The position numbers were made by a program, and so were the translations under genes. This document shows positions 1 through 6,620 of a stretch of DNA of 14,785 bases, in pieces. The notes under the pieces are model-generated. The model saw nothing but the letters and a program-made list of their open reading frames with translations, was not told the DNA's origin and did not search any database. Each line of letters opens with the position of its first letter. Positions within the stretch are counted from its first letter, which is position 1. The DNA is from Polyangium sp. (in: bacteria) (GTDB lineage: Bacteria > Myxococcota_A > Polyangia > Palsa-1104), in contig JANWLJ010000165.1 of assembly GCA_025450955.1 (NCBI GenBank), forward strand, positions 1-14,785. Direction: 5' to 3'.

Positions 1-486
1 GGCGTCGGCGCGCACCTCTTGCGAACGCACGCTCGACCGCCCGCGCACGCGGCGCTTCCGACCGCACCCGCTCCCACGGCTCCGGTCGCCGCCCCGCCGA
101 TCGCGATCCCCTCACCCGCCGCGCCGATGACCGCGACCCCGACGGCGGTTCCGACTTCCGCTTCCCCCGCACCGGCCGCGCGCCCAACGCGCCATCACGC
201 CCACGAGGGCGAGGGCGACCTGGTCGCCGAGCGGCGCCTGCTCGACGCCGCCCACGCCGCGCTCGCCCGCGGCGATCACGCCGCCGCGCTCAGCGCGCTC
301 GCCCGCGACCGTCGAGAATTTCCCCACGGACAGCTCGCCGAGGAGCGCGACAGCCTGTTCATCGGCGCGCTCGCCGCGTCCGGCCGCACCAACGAGGCGC
401 GCGCCCGCGCCGCCGCGTTCCGCACCCGCTATCCCCGCAGCATTTTTCTTCCCGCCGTCGAGGCCACCGTCCCTGCCGTCCCGTAG
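1..486 (+). CDS. C-terminal part of a TPR-like protein, 5' end outside the window
   Basis: The frame is open from the first base, so the gene begins upstream; a TTG at 19 is in frame but is unlikely to be the real start. About 161 residues are visible. The first ~60 are a low-complexity Ala/Pro/Thr stretch typical of a periplasmic or cytoplasmic linker. From about residue 75 there is a helical-repeat module: a run beginning LLDAAHAALARGDHAAAL, then REFPHGQLAEER, then GRTNEARARAAAFRTRYPRS. This A/G-D-x-x-A-A-L and R-Y-P-x-S pattern is that of TPR-like (YbgF-like) repeats. In myxobacteria this C-terminal module is common in proteins encoded next to ECF sigma factors, where the N-terminal part is an anti-sigma or single-TM domain; that assignment is inference because the N-terminus is missing. 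It could equally be a plain TPR envelope protein. The stop is TAG at 484-486. Confidence 0.75.
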   Translation, partial: GVGAHLLRTHARPPAHAALPTAPAPTAPVAAPPIAIPSPAAPMTATPTAVPTSASPAPAARPTRHHAHEGEGDLVAERRLLDAAHAALARGDHAAALSALARDRREFPHGQLAEERDSLFIGALAASGRTNEARARAAAFRTRYPRSIFLPAVEATVPAVP

Positions 487-547
487 TCTATCGTTCGTGA
501 TCAAGCCGCTTGCTTGCGCTGGGCGACTCCCCCATGATGCCGCTCCG

Positions 548-1081
548 ATGCGCTTTACGCTCCTCGCTCTCGCGCTGTTTGCCGTCGGGTGCACCACCAC
601 CACGACCACCACGGACTTGAGCGTGATCCCATCCGGCTGCCGCCAGCCGTCGAGCTGCTGGAACACCTCGTGCGGCTGCTTGCGCGCGGACGTGGAGGGC
701 GGCGGCTGCATGCTGTGCGATCCCACCCGCCAGACCACCCTCACCTGCGACTGCACCACCTTCGACGGCGGCGCGATGTGCTCCGAGCCCGCGCAGGTGT
801 GCATCGGGCGCGGTCCGGTCTGCCTCGGCACCGGCGCCCGCTGCCTTCCCGCGACCAGACCGGCCGACGCCGGGACGATTCCGTCCACCTGCGCCGACGA
901 GGGCGGCGATCCGCCGCAGATGGTTCCGATCGGCGGCGGCGACGACGCCGGCCCCGGTTCCGAGCCGCGCTGCGCCTTCGTCGACGACGTCTGCTGCCCC
1001 GGCACCATCCCCGACGGCGGGGACAACATCGATCAGTCGATCCCCGATCTCGCCGAGCCCGACCTCTCGGCAATCGACTGA
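548..1081 (+). CDS. Small cysteine-rich lipoprotein, unknown function
   Basis: Predicted 177 residues. I chose the ATG at 548 over an in-frame GTG at 497 because it gives a short, standard lipoprotein signal: one Arg, a hydrophobic core and the lipobox AVG-C with the lipidated Cys at residue 15. There is no clear Shine-Dalgarno. The lipid Cys is followed by seven Thr codons (593-613). The mature part contains 17 Cys in all, counting the lipid one, clustered in the first two thirds in spacings such as CxC and CxxC. This suggests a disulfide-rich fold stabilised outside the cytoplasm. The tail is Asp/Pro-rich and ends in DLAEPDLSAID, the same Asp-Leu style seen in the linkers of the two larger lipoproteins downstream. 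No family is recognised. It lies 61 bases after the preceding gene and runs convergently into the metalloprotease gene. Confidence 0.72.
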   Translation: MRFTLLALALFAVGCTTTTTTTDLSVIPSGCRQPSSCWNTSCGCLRADVEGGGCMLCDPTRQTTLTCDCTTFDGGAMCSEPAQVCIGRGPVCLGTGARCLPATRPADAGTIPSTCADEGGDPPQMVPIGGGDDAGPGSEPRCAFVDDVCCPGTIPDGGDNIDQSIPDLAEPDLSAID

Positions 1082-1092
1082 TGGGCTCGTAG

Positions 1093-1113
1093 GGCGGGCC
1101 CTCGCGGCCCGCC
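1093..1113. terminator. GC-rich hairpin between convergent genes, possible bidirectional terminator
   Basis: An 8-bp perfect inverted repeat, GGCGGGCC / GGCCCGCC, with a 5-base loop CTCGC, lies in the 37-base gap between the stops of two convergent genes. Position favours a transcription barrier, but there is no T-run on either side, so a factor-independent terminator is not proven. Confidence 0.4.
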
Positions 1114-1118
1114 GACCG

Positions 1119-1928
<810 letters not shown>

Positions 1929-2197
1929 GCACACCTCCCGCCTAAACGGCAAAACACGGATAGATTCCAAGCACTCACAGAGCCCCATCGGCTCCGCAAA
2001 CGACGAAATAGCATACCGCGCGGCGCGCCCGATCGCAATTTATCCACAGCCCGCGCCGGCCCGCAAAGGGCCTGCTTTCAAAAAAGCGCGGGTGCTTCTG
2101 GAGGGTTGTATTCGCGGCCGCGACCCCGGCAACTCCGCCGCTGCCGCGCACGAAGAAAAAAGCGCTCAGGCGCGAGCTGTAATTGGCGCGAGGGATC

Positions 2198-2227
2198 TTG
2201 CTTTCCAACCGAAAAACCATCTAAGAT
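2198..2227 (+). promoter_or_regulatory. Candidate sigma-70-type promoter for lipoprotein A
   Basis: TTGCTT (2198-2203, 4 of 6 to TTGACA) is separated by 18 bases from TAAGAT (2222-2227, 4 of 6 to TATAAT). Transcription would start near 2234, about 40 bases before the ATG at 2274. The match is moderate and is supported mainly by position in the only AT-richer stretch before the gene. Confidence 0.4.
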
Positions 2228-2233
2228 GGGACT

Positions 2234-2267
2234 CCCCCGAATTAACACTAGGCGGGGGTTAAGGAGG
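2234..2267 (+). promoter_or_regulatory. Leader hairpin and strong ribosome-binding site of lipoprotein A
   Basis: CCCCCG (2234-2239) and CGGGGG (2253-2258) form a 6-bp all-G/C stem with a 13-base loop. Two bases later comes AAGGAGG (2261-2267), a near-perfect Shine-Dalgarno, six bases before the ATG at 2274. The ribosome site decides the start of this gene, whose frame is otherwise open far upstream. The stem would begin right at the predicted 5' end of the message, so it may protect the RNA from decay or tune initiation; this is inference. Confidence 0.5.
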
Positions 2268-2273
2268 CACGCG

Positions 2274-3581
2274 ATGCGGACGTTACGATGGAGGAGTGCG
2301 GCTTTCGGAATGGCCGCGGTGGCAAGCCTGGGGCTTCTTTTCGCGGCCTGCGACGACAACAACGGCGGTAGCGACATGTCCGCTGACATGGCCGTCAAAA
2401 CCGACTTCGCAATGAACAATGGCGACATGACGGCGACGCCGGACCTGAATCCGGGTCCGGGCACGGCGCAGCTCACGATCGCTGACGTGGAGGGCACGTA
2501 TCCGGCTGGAGCGGCCACGCCCGCCGCGCCCTTCTCGCATCTTCTGTTTACGACTCAATCGATTCCCGAGCAGGCCGGCGCGACGCATCAGAAGGATAAC
2601 CGGATGCCCGGCCCCGGCGCTTTGAGTGGCTTCCTGTTTGGCTGCACCGCCGACTACTACGACGGCGCCACCTCGCTGCCGCCGTCGGCCGCCAACGCCG
2701 GTAAGATCAGCTATTCGGGCTACAACACCCAGCTCGGCTGGGCGGATGCGACTGGGATGGGGGCCGGGGTTCCCGCGAGCATCAACTGCGATTTTGCCAG
2801 CCTCAATGGGCTCGGCGTCTACGAGTGTGCCTTCGGCATGCTCGGTCAGGACGGTGGGATGGGCAGCGCCGACGGAGCGGATCCGGCGACCGTGCTCTTC
2901 CCGCCGATGCAGTGCCCAGCGACGCCCCCGGCGGTGAACAATAATTGCGCCGGAGTGGCACACAACACGTGCCCTGCGGGCTTTGTCCCGCACGTCGTCG
3001 CGACTACTCCCATCACCGTCTATGCCTGCGAGCAGCAGCCGACGGTGGTGGACCCTGTCACCCCCGCCAACACCACAAAGATTACGGAAATGCTGGCCGG
3101 CAACGGAACCTATTCGGCGGCAATCAACAAGATGGTCACGGTGGCAAAGTCCGTGACGGTGTTGACGGTCGACAGCACCGGAACTCCGGCTGCTCCGGCG
3201 AATCCAGCTGATCCGCTCGCCGGCATCACGCTCGACGGCAGCCACGACGTCACCATCACCTGGAACTGCAGCGGCGACACCAGCAAGCCGGCGGGTGACG
3301 GCTGCTCGCCGACTTCCTTCACCGGCCTCATCGTCCTGTCGAGCCCGACTCAGGCCCTGCCGATGGGCGTCGCCCAGTGCGTGATGCCGAGCAAGAACCC
3401 GGCCGGGTCCCCCGGCACGATTACCTTGCCGAAGGACTTCATCAAAACAATCCTCGGCGGCTCGACCAGCGGCCCGGCCCTGGCGCTGCTCGCGCAGTTG
3501 AACGGCAATCCAAACTTCAGCGGCAGTCATGAAGTGGTCCTGACCGCGGGTCAGGGATACTTCGCCTTCCTTCCCAAGTAG
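2274..3581 (+). CDS. Lipoprotein A, paralog of the lipoprotein at 4511, unknown function
   Basis: Predicted 435 residues from the ATG at 2274, fixed by AAGGAGG. The signal peptide is Arg-rich then hydrophobic, ending in the lipobox FAA-C (Cys 26). The residues after the lipid Cys are Asp-Asp; Asp at +2 retains lipoproteins in the inner membrane in E. coli, but that rule need not hold in this phylum. A flexible Asp-Met-rich linker (SDMSADMAV, then GDMTATPDLNPGPG) leads to a ~370-residue secreted domain starting AQLTIADVEGTY. Landmarks shared with the paralog are HQKDNR, FGCTADYY, INCDFASL, TLDG-HDVT-TWNCSGD, KPAGDGC, LPKDFI, and the C-terminal GYFAFLPK. Most Cys are conserved between the two, implying disulfides. 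Relative to the paralog it has an extra Cys-containing central segment (roughly residues 220-265). I recognise no family. It is probably a monocistronic unit, since a strong terminator follows the stop. Confidence 0.85.
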   Translation: MRTLRWRSAAFGMAAVASLGLLFAACDDNNGGSDMSADMAVKTDFAMNNGDMTATPDLNPGPGTAQLTIADVEGTYPAGAATPAAPFSHLLFTTQSIPEQAGATHQKDNRMPGPGALSGFLFGCTADYYDGATSLPPSAANAGKISYSGYNTQLGWADATGMGAGVPASINCDFASLNGLGVYECAFGMLGQDGGMGSADGADPATVLFPPMQCPATPPAVNNNCAGVAHNTCPAGFVPHVVATTPITVYACEQQPTVVDPVTPANTTKITEMLAGNGTYSAAINKMVTVAKSVTVLTVDSTGTPAAPANPADPLAGITLDGSHDVTITWNCSGDTSKPAGDGCSPTSFTGLIVLSSPTQALPMGVAQCVMPSKNPAGSPGTITLPKDFIKTILGGSTSGPALALLAQLNGNPNFSGSHEVVLTAGQGYFAFLPK

Positions 3582-3598
3582 TTTTTCTCGTTCCACTG

Positions 3599-3628
3599 AG
3601 GGCCGCCCATCCCGGGCGGCCCTTTTTT
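3599..3628 (+). terminator. Strong Rho-independent terminator after lipoprotein A
   Basis: GGGCCGCCC (3600-3608) pairs perfectly with GGGCGGCCC (3614-3622) around the 5-base loop ATCCC, with an added A-T pair at 3599/3623, and is followed by TTTTTT (3623-3628). It lies 18 bases after the TAG of lipoprotein A. This is the clearest terminator in the window and separates lipoprotein A from the next two genes. Confidence 0.92.
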
Positions 3629-3638
3629 CTCTCTCTTC

Positions 3639-3667
3639 TTGACACGTCTGCCGCATTCCCCTGAAAT
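3639..3667 (+). promoter_or_regulatory. Sigma-70-type promoter of the TPR gene, predicted to give a leaderless message
   Basis: TTGACA (3639-3644, a perfect -35) is followed after exactly 17 bases by TGAAAT (3662-3667, 4 of 6 to TATAAT). A start about seven bases past the -10 falls at about 3674, which is the first base of the GTG start codon of the next gene. It begins just after the T-run of the preceding terminator, so it supplies a fresh transcript for the TPR gene and lipoprotein B. The start point is inferred from spacing only. Confidence 0.65.
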
Positions 3668-3673
3668 GAACGA

Positions 3674-4501
3674 GTGAAACGCGTAACCATCGCGCTCGGC
3701 GCGGCGCTCCTTCTATTCGTCGGCGTTGCCCGCGCTGACGAGCCCAATACCGCCAAGGCGCATTTCGCGCGCGGCACCATGCTCTACGATCTTCAGCGCT
3801 ACGACGAGGCGGCCAAGGAGTACGAGGCCGCCTACGAGCTCAAGCAGGATCCGGCGCTGCTCTTCAATATCGGGCAGGCATATCGATTCGCGGGGAATTA
3901 CGGAAAGGCGATTGGCGCATTCAAATCGTATTTGCGGCGGGTGCCCGGCGCATCGAACCATGACGAGGTCGAAGGCCGCATCGCCGAGATGGAAAAGCTC
4001 CAGGCCGAACAGCAGAAGAGCCAGGAGAAGCCGCCCGGCGGCACGATCGCGCCTGCGCCGATCGAGCCGAAACCGGCGGCAGCCCCGGAAACGCGCGTGC
4101 CGGTCGAGGCCGCGCCGGCACCGATTCCCACCGCTGTACCGCCCGGAACGGAGCGCGATCAGCACGCCGGGCGCACCCTGAAGATCACCGGCATCGCAGT
4201 CGGCGCGGTCGGCATTGCCGCGCTCGGCGCGGGAATCGCGTTTGCGGTATTGGCGCAGTCTGCATTCAATGAGATCAATTCGCCCGCTTCGGGATATGTC
4301 TTCAATCCGTCGACCCAGGATTCGATTCACACCGATCAAGCGCTCGAGACCGCGTTTCTCGCGATCGGCGGCGCGGCGGTGGTCACCGGCGTGACCTTGC
4401 TCGTGCTCGGGGTTCGTGCGTCGCACCGGGCTTCGCACCTGGCGTTTTCGCCGGCGCTCGGGCCGGGGCGCGCGGGCGCGGTGGTTCGTTTCACGTTTTA
4501 G
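3674..4501 (+). CDS. Exported TPR protein with Pro-rich linker and two hydrophobic segments
   Basis: Predicted 275 residues from the GTG at 3674. The start is supported by a complete signal peptide beginning there (MKR, hydrophobic core, VARA before DEP, cleavage about residue 21); there is no Shine-Dalgarno and no other in-frame start that keeps the signal. Residues ~25-95 are TPR repeats (ARGTMLYDLQRYDEAAKEYE, then DPALLFNIGQAYRFAGNY-KAI-FK-YL). Then comes a short charged helix (EMEKLQAEQQKSQEK), an Ala/Pro linker (~120-160), and two glycine-rich hydrophobic helices (~170-193 and ~227-247). The C-terminus GAVVRFTF could be a short beta strand. This architecture is frequent in myxobacterial envelope proteins of unknown role; the TPRs imply protein-protein contacts. 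Its TAG stop overlaps the ribosome site of the next gene, so the two are coupled. Confidence 0.85.
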   Translation: MKRVTIALGAALLLFVGVARADEPNTAKAHFARGTMLYDLQRYDEAAKEYEAAYELKQDPALLFNIGQAYRFAGNYGKAIGAFKSYLRRVPGASNHDEVEGRIAEMEKLQAEQQKSQEKPPGGTIAPAPIEPKPAAAPETRVPVEAAPAPIPTAVPPGTERDQHAGRTLKITGIAVGAVGIAALGAGIAFAVLAQSAFNEINSPASGYVFNPSTQDSIHTDQALETAFLAIGGAAVVTGVTLLVLGVRASHRASHLAFSPALGPGRAGAVVRFTF

Positions 4502-4513
4502 GAGGGTTGGGTG
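4500..4513 (+). promoter_or_regulatory. Ribosome-binding site overlapping a stop codon, coupling two genes
   Basis: The TAG stop of the TPR gene (4499-4501) runs directly into AGGAGG (4500-4505), five bases before the GTG at 4511. A ribosome ending on the first gene would sit on the ribosome site of the second, the usual arrangement for translational coupling. This site fixes the GTG start of lipoprotein B. Confidence 0.75.
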
Positions 4514-5830
4514 AAGGGCTTATTTTCGTTATTCGCTTGTTTCCTTTTTGCAGGCTGCCTCGTTCCCCACCCCTCCGATGGCGCGGTGAAGTGCAACCAC
4601 GCGAGCGGCGCCACCTGCCCCGACGGTTATTTCTGCGACGCGCCGAGCGATAGCTGCTGGCGCAACGGCCACACGCCGCGTCCGACCGATATGTCACCGC
4701 GGGATATGTCGGTAAACGATATGCCCGTTGCGCAGGATTTGAGCGCCATGGAAGACATGAGTAGCCCGAATCGTGGCGACATGGCGATCGCGCCGCCGGA
4801 CTTGAATCCAGGCCCAGGAGTAGCCCAACTAACCATCGTTGACTTAGAGGGCACGGTTCCCGGGGCGACGCAGACGCCCTACTCACACATTCTCTTCGTT
4901 ACCCAATCCCTTCCGGAGAGCGCCGGCGAGGCCCACCAGAAAGACAATCGAGTACCTGGCCTCGGTGGATTTCCGTTTGGCTGCACGGCCGACTATTACA
5001 ACGCTGTTACTTCCTTTCCACCTTCGGAGGTCAACGCGGGAGAGGTCAGCTATACAGGATACAATCGCCTACTGGCATCGGCAGATGGCCGCGGCAGCTA
5101 TCCATCCCCGATTCCCGGCAGCATTAATTGCGATTTCGCGTCGTTAGGAGGCCTCGGGACCTATGCATGCATCTACGCGGGTGGAACCGACGGCGGCGTG
5201 ATCGGTGACAACCCGGCGAGCGTAATTTTTCCGCCGCTACCCCAGACCGGAGGTGCCTGCCCGTCCGGCGGGAGCACGCCCGTCGGATCGACGCTCTGTG
5301 AACAGCATCCGTTCGGCACTGGAATCAGCATCACAGAAACGCTGGCCGGTGGTGGCTCTTACGTGGCGGCAATCAATTCCGCGCTCATAGCTGCCAAGCC
5401 CGTCACTATCTTGACGATCAATTCCACTGGTACCGCGATATCACCATCGAATCCGTATGATCCTTTTGCCGGCGTCAAGCTCGACGGAACCCATGACGTG
5501 ACCTTAACCTGGAACTGCAGCGGTGATGTCAGCAAGCCGGCCGGAGATGGCTGCTCTTCGCTCGACTTCACAACTCTCACCGTAGAATCGAATTCGGCCG
5601 AAAGCCTGCCCTTTGGAATCGCTCAATGCGTTGTCTCGAGCAAGAGCACGACATCGCCCGGCATGCTGACTCTGCCGAAAGATTTCATTTCGACCACGCT
5701 CGGTGGGGGGACGACAGGAAATGCTCTGCTATTGGTAGCCCAGCTTCATCTCAACCCGAAATTCAGCGGCAACCACGAAGTCGTTTTGAGCGGCGGTGAG
5801 GGATATTTCGCTTTTCTACCGAAGCAGTAA
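4511..5830 (+). CDS. Lipoprotein B, paralog of the lipoprotein at 2274, with an extra N-terminal Cys module
   Basis: Predicted 439 residues from a GTG with AGGAGG five bases upstream. The signal peptide (MKGLFSLFACFLFAG-C) has the lipobox FAG-C, lipid Cys 16. It is followed by a small four-Cys module (CNHASGATCPDGYFCDAP, then SC), a motif common near the N-terminus of myxobacterial lipoproteins and absent from lipoprotein A. Then comes an Asp-Met/Leu linker (TDMSPRDMSVNDM, DLSAMEDM, GDMAIAPPDLNPGPG) and the same ~330-residue secreted domain as lipoprotein A, starting AQLTIVDLEGT and ending GYFAFLPKQ. By eye more than half of aligned residues are identical, but B lacks the Cys-bearing central insert. 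Its base composition is lower in GC: 28 of 60 bases at 5401-5460, versus 41 of 60 at 3181-3240 in the matching part of A. Function is unknown. No terminator is visible after the stop. Confidence 0.85.
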   Translation: MKGLFSLFACFLFAGCLVPHPSDGAVKCNHASGATCPDGYFCDAPSDSCWRNGHTPRPTDMSPRDMSVNDMPVAQDLSAMEDMSSPNRGDMAIAPPDLNPGPGVAQLTIVDLEGTVPGATQTPYSHILFVTQSLPESAGEAHQKDNRVPGLGGFPFGCTADYYNAVTSFPPSEVNAGEVSYTGYNRLLASADGRGSYPSPIPGSINCDFASLGGLGTYACIYAGGTDGGVIGDNPASVIFPPLPQTGGACPSGGSTPVGSTLCEQHPFGTGISITETLAGGGSYVAAINSALIAAKPVTILTINSTGTAISPSNPYDPFAGVKLDGTHDVTLTWNCSGDVSKPAGDGCSSLDFTTLTVESNSAESLPFGIAQCVVSSKSTTSPGMLTLPKDFISTTLGGGTTGNALLLVAQLHLNPKFSGNHEVVLSGGEGYFAFLPKQ

Positions 5831-5860
5831 GCTGATGACGCATCACTCGCAGCACTTCGC

Positions 5861-5888
5861 TTGACAGCGCGGCAGCCTTAGCTCGAAG
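5861..5888 (+). promoter_or_regulatory. Weak candidate promoter before moaD
   Basis: A perfect TTGACA sits at 5861-5866. The only -10 at a normal distance is poor (TCGAAG at 5883-5888, 3 of 6, 16-base spacer). If real, transcription would begin near the TTG start of moaD at 5898, which has no Shine-Dalgarno, giving the same geometry as the promoter at 3639. Read-through from lipoprotein B is an equally good explanation for moaDE expression. Confidence 0.25.
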
Positions 5889-5897
5889 CTGAACCGC

Positions 5898-6149
5898 TTG
5901 CAAATTCGAGTTCTCTATTTTGCCGTAGCGCGTGAGCGGGCGGGTGTATCGAACGAGGCGCTCGATCTGCCCACGAAAACGACTGTTGGGGCCATGCGGG
6001 AGCGCATCTGCAAGAAACATCCAACAATGTCCTTACTTGCGGTTGATGCGGTGAGAATCGCGGTGAATCAGGAATTCGTCGGGGACGATTTTGTGCTGCA
6101 CGATGGCGATGAAGTGGCGCTCATTCCGCCGGTGTCGGGGGGGGCGTGA
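5898..6149 (+). CDS. moaD: Molybdopterin synthase sulfur-carrier subunit MoaD
   Basis: Predicted 83 residues, the normal MoaD length. The start is TTG at 5898, chosen because the ubiquitin-like beta-grasp fold must begin at once (QIRVLYFAVARERAG); no good Shine-Dalgarno precedes it. The C-terminus carries the family signature DGDEVALIPPVSGG. MoaD is thiocarboxylated on its terminal glycine after adenylation by MoeB, and donates sulfur to precursor Z (cPMP) inside MoaE to make molybdopterin in the cytoplasm. Oddly, an Ala codon follows Gly-Gly, so the protein ends GGA. The Gly codons lie in a run of eight G (6137-6144) phased as G-GGG-GGG. The TGA overlaps the moaE start as GTGA. MoaD identity is secure; the exact C-terminus of the working protein is not. 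Confidence 0.9.
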   Translation: MQIRVLYFAVARERAGVSNEALDLPTKTTVGAMRERICKKHPTMSLLAVDAVRIAVNQEFVGDDFVLHDGDEVALIPPVSGGA

Positions 6150-6200
6150 TTTATCGCGTCAGCGACGAGGCGCTTTCGCTCGAGGAGGTGGTGGGGGCGG
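6137..6200 (+). promoter_or_regulatory. G8 run and downstream G-tract cluster at the moaD/moaE junction
   Basis: Eight consecutive G (6137-6144) end four bases before the first base of the GTGA overlap pair completes. In the moaD frame they read tcG GGG GGG gcg tga, the phase of a -1 slippery heptamer. Further downstream (6184-6200) is GG-A-GG-T-GG-T-GGGGG-C-GG, five G-tracts with one-base loops, able in principle to form a two-layer G-quadruplex in RNA or DNA. Whether either is functional is unknown; high G content alone could produce both. Confidence 0.35.
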
Positions 6201-6559
6201 TGAGCGTGGAGGAGCATGGGGGGATTGTCACGTTTACTGGAGTGGTGCGGGCGGTGAGTCGGGGGAAGCGAATTGTCAGGCTCGAATATGAGGCATATCG
6301 GCCGATGGCCGAGCGGAAGATGCGTGAGATTGGCGAAGGGGTCGCGACGGAGATTCCGGGGGTGAAGGTGGCGATCGTGCATCGGGTGGGGACGCTCGCG
6401 GTTGGGGAGGCGGCGGTGGTGATCGCGGCGTCGGCGCCTCATCGCGCGCAGGCGTTCGAGGCGTGCCGGCTGGCGATCGATCGGCTCAAGGAATCGGTGC
6501 CGATCTGGAAGAAGGAGATCGCCGAGGACGGCGAGGAGTGGATCGGGCTCGGGCCGTAA
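6146..6559 (+). CDS. moaE: Molybdopterin synthase catalytic subunit MoaE
   Basis: Predicted 137 residues starting at a GTG that overlaps the moaD stop by four bases (GTGA), so translation is coupled and the two subunits are made together. MoaE dimers bind two MoaD tails and convert cyclic pyranopterin monophosphate to molybdopterin. Family motifs are complete: GGIVTFTGVVR (25-35), LEYEAYRPMA (46-55), HRVGTLAVGE (79-88), APHRAQAF (97-104, with the His-Arg pair at 99-100), and the active-site block LKESVPIWKKE (114-124). The lysines at 115 and 122 have the seven-residue spacing of the two catalytic lysines of the E. coli enzyme (119 and 126). No residue needed for catalysis seems missing. Other Mo-cofactor genes (moaA, moaC, moeB) are not in this window. 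Confidence 0.95.
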   Translation: MIYRVSDEALSLEEVVGAVSVEEHGGIVTFTGVVRAVSRGKRIVRLEYEAYRPMAERKMREIGEGVATEIPGVKVAIVHRVGTLAVGEAAVVIAASAPHRAQAFEACRLAIDRLKESVPIWKKEIAEDGEEWIGLGP

Positions 6560-6620
6560 CGCGCGCAACTTTCGTCTGCCATCGCCGATAATCATGGGAC
6601 ACTCTTTCGAGGTGAGCGGC

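Larger units (their letters stand above)
1929..2273. other. Divergent intergenic region, 345 bases, no gene seen
   Basis: This gap separates the minus-strand metalloprotease from plus-strand lipoprotein A. It is visibly less GC-rich than the genes, with A-runs around 2079-2084 and 2154-2160. It carries the GGGAGG ribosome site of the metalloprotease at its left end, and a candidate sigma-70 promoter, a hairpin and an AAGGAGG ribosome site for lipoprotein A at its right end. I see no convincing -35/-10 pair for the metalloprotease on the minus strand. The open frames crossing this gap show no domain, repeat or codon pattern of a real protein. Confidence 0.6.

Noticed and set aside
2956..2974. 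TGGCAC followed by a GTGC as a sigma-54 promoter
   Set aside because: Inside the coding region of lipoprotein A and with the wrong spacing.
2283..3656. A 457-residue minus-strand open frame opposite lipoprotein A
   Set aside because: Arg/Val/Gly-rich composition with no motif, no ribosome site, and it runs through the terminator; lipoprotein A on the other strand has a signal peptide and a paralog.
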